Shown here piece by piece: positions 1 through 4,498 of a stretch of DNA of 7,350 nt (positions within the stretch are counted from its first letter, which is position 1; each line of letters opens with the position of its first letter). The DNA comes from an uncultured Collinsella sp. (lineage in GTDB: Bacteria; Actinomycetota; Coriobacteriia; Coriobacteriales; Coriobacteriaceae), in contig UQMV01000062.1 of NCBI GenBank assembly GCA_900542315.1, forward strand, positions 1 through 7,350. Direction: 5' to 3'. The position numbers and the translations under genes are program-made. A model generated the notes under the pieces. It had not been told where the DNA came from and made no database searches. It was given only the letters and a program-made list of their open reading frames with translations.

Positions 1-49
1 GCGACCACCGAGATCTACACTCTTTCCCTACACGACGCTCTTCCGATCT
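1..49 (+). other. Illumina P5/TruSeq universal adapter (contamination)
   Basis: These 49 bases match the 3' 49 bases of the 58-base Illumina TruSeq universal (P5) adapter, ending in the familiar GCTCTTCCGATCT. Only the first nine adapter bases are missing. Genomic sequence starts at base 50. This is a library artefact left at a contig end and should be trimmed. It also extends open frames falsely: the minus-strand frame at 15-200 ends in the peptide IGRASCRERV, which comes from reading the adapter backwards. Confidence 0.98.
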
Positions 50-784
50 GACAGGGATGGCCAGGAAGAACGTAAACTTGGACGCCACCGAACGCGTGCA
101 GCCCAAAAGCAGGCCGCCGATGATGGTGGAACCGGAGCGCGACGTGCCCGGAATCAGCGAGAGCACCTGAAAGCATCCGATACCCAGTGCGGTCTTCCAA
201 CTTAGGTCCTCGAGCGTGGTGATGGAACCAAAGTCCAGATCCTCGTCATCGTCCTCGTCCTCGGCAACATCTGCCGCGGGCGCCGCAAAGTGTGCACCGG
301 CGGGACGTCCACCCGACACCACAGCACGCGAACCAAACGAACCGGCAACGGCCATTTCCTCGCGCTTGCTCGCGCGCCAGTTCTCGATCACGATAAACAG
401 CACGCCGTACACAATGAGCGCCAGCGCCACGACGGGAGCATTGTAGAAATGCTCCTCCATCCAGTCGTTGAGCGGCAGACCGATCGCCGCGGCGGGAATG
501 CAGCCGAGCACAATCTTGCCCCACAGCACCCAGGTGTCGCGACGGCCCTCCTTGCCCTTGCTGGGCGAGAACGGATTGAGCTCATGGAAGAACAGCACAC
601 AGACGGCCAGAATGGCGCCGAGCTGAATCACGACCAGGAACATATTCCAGAACGTCTCGCTCACGTTCATCTTGACGAACTCGTCCACCAAGATCATGTG
701 ACCGGTCGACGAAACAGGCAGCCATTCGGTGATGCCCTCGACCAGGCCCATGAAGGCAGATTTTAGAAGCTCGATAATATCCAA
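50..784 (-). CDS. uppP: Undecaprenyl-diphosphatase UppP (BacA family), 3' end missing
   Basis: This integral membrane phosphatase converts undecaprenyl diphosphate to undecaprenyl phosphate, recycling the lipid carrier for peptidoglycan and other wall polymers; extra UppP gives bacitracin resistance. The first 245 codons are present and unbroken. Motif 1 is seen as GLVEGITEWLPVSSTGH (residues 13-29, with E16, E20, S26 and H29), and motif 2 as PGTSRSGSTI (212-221, with R216). Hydrophobic segments lie around 45-66, 88-104 and 117-134. Residues 138-190 form a long polar linker with an acidic run, EDEDDDED (175-182), longer than in E. coli BacA. The chosen start is TTG at 784-782, preceded by GAGGGGG at good spacing; the next in-frame ATG (751) would cut into the first helix. 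By comparison with E. coli about 65-70 C-terminal residues are missing, because the contig runs into adapter after AIPV. The family is certain; the start is probable. Confidence 0.93.
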
Positions 785-844
785 AGGGACCCCCTCGTTA
801 GACACCCGCCGATATTGTTCTGCGGACGGTGCGGGCGATGTCCC

Positions 845-850
845 ATTATC
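845..850 (-). promoter_or_regulatory. Possible -10 box for uppP
   Basis: Read on the minus strand, this is GATAAT, one base from the TATAAT consensus. It lies about 60 bases upstream of the TTG start of uppP. No good -35 box is visible at 16-18 bases, so the call is tentative. Confidence 0.3.
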
Positions 851-921
851 AACCGTTGGCGGCGCGCCTGTGCCTACCCTTACCAAAAAACTCGCCCGTT
901 CACAGAATTGCGAGCGGTCAA

Positions 922-942
922 ACCCAAATCCTTGGGTATAAC
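922..942 (+). promoter_or_regulatory. Palindrome overlapping a possible -10 box upstream of the stress-protein gene
   Basis: ACCCAA-ATCC-TTGGGT (922-937) is a perfect inverted repeat with 6-base arms. Its last base is the first base of TATAAC (937-942), a plausible -10 box 91 bases before the ATG of the universal stress protein gene. A repressor or activator bound here would control that promoter. The -35 region is poor: TTGCGA at 908-913 is 23 bases away, which is too far for a standard promoter. That weakness would fit an activator-dependent promoter. The inverted repeat is seen directly; the operator role is inferred. Confidence 0.4.
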
Positions 943-1032
943 TGCAACAAGATAAAGTGTCCGGCGGCCAACGCGCCCGCGCCCGCCCGATGCACGAGCC
1001 CCGCGCCCGTGCGATAGACCAAGGAGGAAACC

Positions 1033-1470
1033 ATGAACGAGGGCTACACCAAGGTATTTGTTTCACTCGACGGTACTGAGCAGCAGGATTTTGTGCTCGC
1101 ACGCGCCATCAAGGTCGCCGCGAACAACGGCGCCAAGCTAATCATCGGCCACGTTATCGATTCCACGGCGCTCGAGAGCGCCGGTTCCTATCCGGTCGAT
1201 CTGGTCAACGGCCTAGAGGAGGCATTTAAGAACTCCATCGCCAAGCAGCTCGAAGAGGCCAAGGCCAATCCCGATATTCCCGAGGTCGAGGTCATGATTC
1301 GCGCCGGCCGCATTCGCGAGACGCTCAAGGACGAGATGCTCGACGTGGTCAAGCCAGACCTGGTGCTCTGCGGCGCCCGCGGCCTGTCCTCGATCAAGTA
1401 TGCGCTCCTGGGTTCGATTTCGACGTTCCTGCTGCGCAACACGGACTGCGACATTCTGGTCGTGAAGTAG
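1033..1470 (+). CDS. Universal stress protein, UspA family, ATP-binding type
   Basis: This is a single-domain cytoplasmic Usp protein of 145 residues, the usual family length. Members of the family typically dimerise and help survival during starvation, oxidative or envelope stress. The N-terminus (KVFVSLDGTEQQDFVLARAI, 7-26) forms the first strand and helix, with an aspartate at residue 13. The ATP-loop motif G-x2-G-x9-G-S is intact as G114-x2-G117-x9-G127-S128, so this should belong to the nucleotide-binding subgroup. The protein ends in the typical strand CDILVVK. The start is secure: AGGAGG (1022-1027) sits five bases before the ATG. The gene is monocistronic, diverges from uppP and converges on the histidine kinase gene, with a terminator between them. 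The specific stress cannot be told from the sequence. Confidence 0.93.
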   Translation: MNEGYTKVFVSLDGTEQQDFVLARAIKVAANNGAKLIIGHVIDSTALESAGSYPVDLVNGLEEAFKNSIAKQLEEAKANPDIPEVEVMIRAGRIRETLKDEMLDVVKPDLVLCGARGLSSIKYALLGSISTFLLRNTDCDILVVK

Positions 1471-1483
1471 GTTCCTTCCCGCC

Positions 1484-1574
1484 GGCGCAAGGCCTGCGGG
1501 GTTATCACGCCGACGTCCTCGCCGCTTCGCGGCTGCGGGATGTCGGCTTAGATAACCCCTCCCGGCCTTGCGCC
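1484..1574. repeat. 91-base imperfect hairpin (REP-like or terminator-like)
   Basis: The sequence folds back on itself in four nested blocks. GGCGCAAGGCC (1484-1494) pairs with 1564-1574; GGGGTTATC (1498-1506) with 1551-1559; GCCGACGTCC (1509-1518) with 1538-1547, with one G-T wobble; and GCCGC (1521-1525) with GCGGC (1529-1533) around a TTC loop. It starts 13 bases after the stress-protein stop codon. No T-run follows on either strand, so it is not a classic intrinsic terminator. It could be a repetitive palindromic element or an RNA 3'-end stabiliser. About 35 base pairs in all make chance unlikely. Confidence 0.75.
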
Positions 1575-1614
1575 TTCGTCACCGTACTTCAGCGAGTTGG
1601 CTGATAAAAGATGG

Positions 1615-1648
1615 CGTGCCGCCCCGTTTGGGGCGGCACGTTTTGTTT
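1615..1648 (+). terminator. Intrinsic terminator between convergent genes
   Basis: CGTGCCGCCCC (1615-1625), loop GTTT, then GGGGCGGCACG (1630-1640) form a perfect 11-base-pair GC-rich stem. TTTTGTTT follows on the plus strand. On the minus strand the hairpin is followed by CCATCTTTT, so it may also stop transcripts of the two-component operon. It is the best candidate terminator for both the stress-protein gene and the kinase gene. Confidence 0.88.
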
Positions 1649-1663
1649 GGGGCGGCACGTTTT
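1626..1663 (+). repeat. Perfect 19-base tandem duplication of the terminator 3' arm
   Basis: Bases 1626-1644 and 1645-1663 are identical: the loop GTTT, the arm GGGGCGGCACG and the T-tract TTTT. The duplication gives the single 5' arm two competing 3' arms, each with its own T-tract. A copying slip during replication would create this. See the terminator at 1615-1648. Confidence 0.9.
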
Positions 1664-1697
1664 TGTTATGGGAGATTCATTTGAGCCCCATAGTTGT

Positions 1698-1757
1698 GTT
1701 CACGTTCAGGAACATGGCGCCAATTGCCTTAGCTAAGTTCACGTTCGGGAACATAGC
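1698..1757. repeat. Two near-identical 21-base repeats flanking a 10-base palindrome
   Basis: Copy 1 (1698-1718) and copy 2 (1737-1757) differ at two of 21 bases and start 39 bases apart. Both begin GTTCAC and contain a GTTC-NN-GAAC site: GTTCAGGAAC at 1704-1713 and GTTCGGGAAC at 1743-1752. Between them is the perfect palindrome CTTAGCTAAG (1728-1737). The block lies just beyond the stop codon of the kinase gene, in the space between convergent genes, so a promoter operator is not the obvious reading. A paired protein-binding site or the remains of a repeat family are both possible. Confidence 0.7.
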
Positions 1758-1781
1758 CGTCCGCACCGCAAGACGGCCCGA

Positions 1782-2825
1782 CTACTCGAAATATTGGAAC
1801 TTGTTGGTTGAGAAGGCAAACGTGACGACGAAGCCTTCGCCGGGCTCGGATGCTGCGGTGACATCGATGCCCATCTTGGAGCACAAGCGCGCCACTAGAT
1901 AGAGACCGATGCCCGTTGCGCGCTTGGTGGTGCGGCCGTTGTCGCCGGTAAAACCCTTCTCGAACACGCGCGGCAAGTCGGCCGCGCTCACGCCGCAGCC
2001 GTTGTCCGCAACGGTGAGCTCGATGCGCTCGCTTGCCAGACCTTCGTCCAACAACGCGCCCGAAAACACAATCTTCGCACCGTCCTCACGCGCATATTTA
2101 ATGCTGTTCTGAATGAGCTGGCCCAGAATAAACTCGAGCCACTTTTCGTCGGTAAAGACCTCAAAGTCGAGGTTCTCGCACACCGGAGCCACGTGCGCCG
2201 CGATGAGCTCGCGGGCGTTGGCTTTGATTGCGCCCGTCACCAGAGCCTTGAGGTTCCAACGTCGAATCAGGTAATCGCGCTCCACGACTTCCGAGCGCGC
2301 ATAGTAGAGCGCCTGGTCGATATAGCGCTCCACGCGGGCAAGTTCGCGTGCCAGGTCATCTACGCGCGACAGGTCGTCTTCGCTGCCGTCCAGGTTTTCC
2401 AAAATCAGATGGGCTGCCGCCAGGGGCAGCTTGGCCTCGTGGACCCAGCTCTCGATATAGTCGCGGTAGTCATCGGTCTGGCGCCGGCCTTCCGCCACCT
2501 CATCGCATGCCGCCTTGCCCACCCGGCGCAAGACCTCGTACTCGAGCTCGCCCTCGGCATAGGTCGGGCATTGCACCATCTCCTGCACCCATGCGGGACT
2601 CTCAAGCTCCTCGGCCGCACGCTCCAGCTGGCGCAGAAAACGACGACGGCGCGCGTGCTCGATCACGATGCCGAGCATACCAAAGATAAAGGACACGCCG
2701 ACCGCCACGGCCACGATAGAAACGGGTGCGCCGGCGACCGTCAGCACAAAGCAGCTCAGCAGCACGCCGCACGTCCACACGGCGACGGGAAGCAGCGCAT
2801 CTTTAAAGAACTTGCCAAACGACAT
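1782..2825 (-). CDS. Membrane sensor histidine kinase, BceS-like (intramembrane-sensing)
   Basis: This 347-residue kinase autophosphorylates and passes phosphate to the regulator encoded just upstream. Two membrane helices (about 11-31 and 34-56) are joined by only a few residues, so there is almost no extracellular domain, as in BceS-type kinases that sense peptide antibiotics through a partner transporter. The H-box is SWVHEAKLPL with phospho-acceptor H129. The N-box is LIQNSIKYA (N240), the G1 box DNGCG (274-278), the F-box VFEKGF (287-292) and the G2 box TGIGL (304-308); all key positions are present. ATG 2825 lies nine bases after the regulator stop codon, with AGGGG from the stop region upstream, so translation is probably coupled. 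The H-box differs slightly from the HEIKTPL usual in BceS. The kinase call is very sure, the BceS subtype moderately sure and the ligand unknown. Confidence 0.93.
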   Translation of the reverse strand: MSFGKFFKDALLPVAVWTCGVLLSCFVLTVAGAPVSIVAVAVGVSFIFGMLGIVIEHARRRRFLRQLERAAEELESPAWVQEMVQCPTYAEGELEYEVLRRVGKAACDEVAEGRRQTDDYRDYIESWVHEAKLPLAAAHLILENLDGSEDDLSRVDDLARELARVERYIDQALYYARSEVVERDYLIRRWNLKALVTGAIKANARELIAAHVAPVCENLDFEVFTDEKWLEFILGQLIQNSIKYAREDGAKIVFSGALLDEGLASERIELTVADNGCGVSAADLPRVFEKGFTGDNGRTTKRATGIGLYLVARLCSKMGIDVTAASEPGEGFVVTFAFSTNKFQYFE

Positions 2826-2834
2826 AGCCGGCCC

Positions 2835-3506
2835 CTAGACCGAATAGCCCTGGCCGCGGTGCGTTGTCAAATACCCCTTGATGCCGATTTTTTCGAGCGT
2901 GGTGCGCAGGCGGTTGATGTTGACGGTAAGCGTGTTGTCGTCCACGAAGGCATCGGAGTCCCAGAGGTCCTGCATGATGGCCGAGCGCGAAACGATCTTG
3001 CCCGCGCGGCTTAGAAGCAGCGAGAGGATACGCAGCTCGTTTTTGGTGAGCTCGGTGCTAGTGCCGGTTTGCGTGTTAGTGACCATGGAGCGGGCGAGGT
3101 CGAGCTCCAGCCCCTTGTGGACAAGTGTGCTGCGCTCGCCCGCCGCCGCGGTGCGGCGCAGCAGTGCGTTGATGCGCGCCACGAGCACGCGCGCGCTATA
3201 GGGTTTGGGAACAAAGTCGTCCGCGCCGAGCGTCATGGCCATGACCTCGTCGATCTCGGTCGTGCGCGACGTGAGGACGATGATGGGAACCTCGGATTCG
3301 CGGCGAACCTCGTGGCAGATATGCTGGCCGTCCTTGACGGGAAGCGTGAGGTCGAGCAGCACCAGGTCGGGCGCGGCGGCGAGAATATCACGCGAGACAT
3401 GCTCGAATGATTCGCATGCCTCGACCCCAAAACCCGCACGGGCAAGGATATCGGCAAGCTCGCGACGAATGGGTTCGTCGTCCTCAACGATATAGATCAG
3501 CGCCAT
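2835..3506 (-). CDS. OmpR/PhoB-family response regulator, BceR-like
   Basis: This is a 223-residue cytoplasmic DNA-binding regulator. The receiver domain (about 1-115) carries the acidic pair D9-D10, phospho-acceptor D52 (in LVLLDLTLP), T79 and K101 followed by P102. The winged-helix effector domain (about 125-223) shows LTKNELRILSLLL, the recognition region DDNTLTVNINRLRTTLE and the final hairpin THRGQGYSV; this pattern is typical of BceR-class regulators. ATG 3506 is preceded by AGGGGAG eight bases upstream. It is the first gene of a two-gene operon with the kinase. Known relatives activate ABC transporters (BceAB type) that remove antibiotics such as bacitracin, but no such transporter lies in the window, so the targets must be elsewhere. 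Family assignment is certain; the BceR subtype is inferred. Confidence 0.94.
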   Translation of the reverse strand: MALIYIVEDDEPIRRELADILARAGFGVEACESFEHVSRDILAAAPDLVLLDLTLPVKDGQHICHEVRRESEVPIIVLTSRTTEIDEVMAMTLGADDFVPKPYSARVLVARINALLRRTAAAGERSTLVHKGLELDLARSMVTNTQTGTSTELTKNELRILSLLLSRAGKIVSRSAIMQDLWDSDAFVDDNTLTVNINRLRTTLEKIGIKGYLTTHRGQGYSV

Positions 3507-3539
3507 GGATTACGCTCCCCTCTTGGTTGTCTTGCCACC

Positions 3540-3605
3540 ATTATGGCTGCGAAACTGCAGGCGTGCGCCGCGCGCGGTGCCAAGGTGACAGAACTGTTCG
3601 CGAAC
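3540..3605 (-). promoter_or_regulatory. Candidate promoter and palindromic operator of the two-component operon
   Basis: On the minus strand CATAAT (3545-3540) is a plausible -10 box 34 bases before the regulator start codon; its -35 partner is weak. Further upstream is the perfect palindrome GTTCGCGAAC (3596-3605), which fits the same GTTC-NN-GAAC pattern found twice beyond the other end of the operon. Autoregulation of two-component operons is common, but this site has not been linked to any known regulator. Confidence 0.35.
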
Positions 3606-3637
3606 GGCGGCGCTTGACTTGCCTCACGCTCGCGGCG

Positions 3638-3674
3638 GGGACGGGGACCACAGTGATTTTTTAATCCCCGTCCC
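3638..3674. terminator. 10-base-pair inverted repeat downstream of the 243-residue gene
   Basis: GGGACGGGGA (3638-3647) and TCCCCGTCCC (3665-3674) pair perfectly around a 17-base loop containing a T-run. The hairpin begins 11 bases after the stop codon of the minus-strand gene, so a terminator or 3'-end role is likely. There is no T-tract after the stem on the minus strand, so it may instead be a palindromic repeat element. Confidence 0.5.
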
Positions 3675-3685
3675 AGAATAATCAT

Positions 3686-4417
3686 TTAGCGGCGGGCGCG
3701 GAGCTTTTCGTAGCCGTCAGCGAAGAAGGTGACCGTGGCGACATCTGCCTCGGCGGCGTCGACGTCGGCGGCAGGGACCACGCCGTGCTCGTCGCTCACC
3801 AGGAACAGCGCGCCCTTGAGCTGCGCGGGAATATCCACGCGCGCGACCGGCATGTCCTTGGTCTGAGCCAGCTGCTCGATGAGCGTCGCCGTACCGCACA
3901 GGCACTCGTCCGCCGGCGCCACAAAGGCGAGCTCGCCGTTGTTGACGGCGGCGAGCAGCTCGGGCGCCACGCCGGTCTCGTCGGCCTCGGAGCGGGCCTC
4001 GGCGGAGCGGGCGCGGAGCGCCTTGGCCGAAGTATCGGCCAGCGGCTCGTACTCCCCCACCGTCATGGCGGCATTACCGTTCACATCGATCACCAGCATG
4101 AGCACGCCGTCGTGGGCGGTGTAGTCGCCCTCGGCAAGCGACCACTCAACGTGCTGCTTGGCCCAGCTGAGCATGTTATGGGTAAGCGGCTCGCCCTGCA
4201 CCAAGCGCTCGGACAGTGCGCGAATGTGGCGGTTGAGCATGGGCACCTTTTTATTGGACATGCGCCAACGGCAGACAAGCGCGGGCTTGTCGAGCGTAAA
4301 CTTCTCGACCGCCTCCTGATTGGCGCAAAAGTCCTCGTACGCACGCTGATCCTCGGCATTGCCAAACAGCTCGGCATCATCAATCTGGGGCATGGTCATA
4401 CCTTTCGTGTTAGTCAT
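3686..4417 (-). CDS. Uncharacterised protein, 243 residues
   Basis: I do not recognise this protein. It is predicted to be soluble: there is no signal peptide or membrane helix, and it is rich in alanine and acidic residues. The N-terminal part (11-125) looks like a mixed fold with CRWRMSNKK (49-57), a polar helix at 61-95 and the hydrophobic strand GVLMLVID (104-111). An alanine- and charge-rich helical segment follows (128-165), then a second domain with ECLCG (171-175) and GALFLVSDEHGVVPA (202-216). Two starts are possible: ATG 4417, with GAGG five bases upstream, and ATG 4393, with AAAGG seven bases upstream; I prefer the first. It lies downstream of purH on the same strand, but a strong terminator separates them. 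Coding is supported by length, strand and ribosome site. The longer open frame on the other strand is an antisense shadow that also runs through purH. Confidence 0.8.
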   Translation of the reverse strand: MTNTKGMTMPQIDDAELFGNAEDQRAYEDFCANQEAVEKFTLDKPALVCRWRMSNKKVPMLNRHIRALSERLVQGEPLTHNMLSWAKQHVEWSLAEGDYTAHDGVLMLVIDVNGNAAMTVGEYEPLADTSAKALRARSAEARSEADETGVAPELLAAVNNGELAFVAPADECLCGTATLIEQLAQTKDMPVARVDIPAQLKGALFLVSDEHGVVPAADVDAAEADVATVTFFADGYEKLRARR

Positions 4418-4433
4418 TCCGTCCTCTTATACC

Positions 4434-4470
4434 AAAAAGACGGCCCTCCAAACGGAGCAGCCGTCTTTTG
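4434..4470 (-). terminator. Intrinsic terminator of purH
   Basis: AAAAGACGG (4435-4443) pairs with CCGTCTTTT (4461-4469), with an inner CTCC/GGAG stem (4446-4449 and 4454-4457) closed by an AAAC loop. Read on the minus strand, the hairpin comes about 30 bases after the purH stop codon and ends in TCTTTTT, a textbook terminator. It is nearly symmetric and may also act on the plus strand. It ends only 17 bases before the start of the 243-residue gene, leaving little room for a separate promoter there. Confidence 0.88.
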
Positions 4471-4498
4471 CAGAGATTATTTTGTCCCAAGGCGGAAC

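Noticed and set aside
15..200. Minus-strand open frame of 61 codons ending in IGRASCRERV
   Set aside because: Its C-terminus is reverse-translated Illumina adapter and the rest is out of frame with uppP.
290..766. 158-codon plus-strand open frame
   Set aside because: It is the antisense shadow of uppP, whose motifs are clear on the minus strand.
1698..1757. CRISPR array
   Set aside because: There are only two repeats with an 18-base gap containing its own palindrome, no further units and no cas genes.
1597..1902. 101-codon plus-strand open frame across the terminator and repeats
   Set aside because: It begins before the terminator hairpin, runs through repeats and overlaps the 3' end of the kinase gene; no convincing ribosome site.
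2193..3014. 273-codon plus-strand open frame
   Set aside because: It is the antisense shadow of the kinase and regulator genes, and the product has no recognisable domain.
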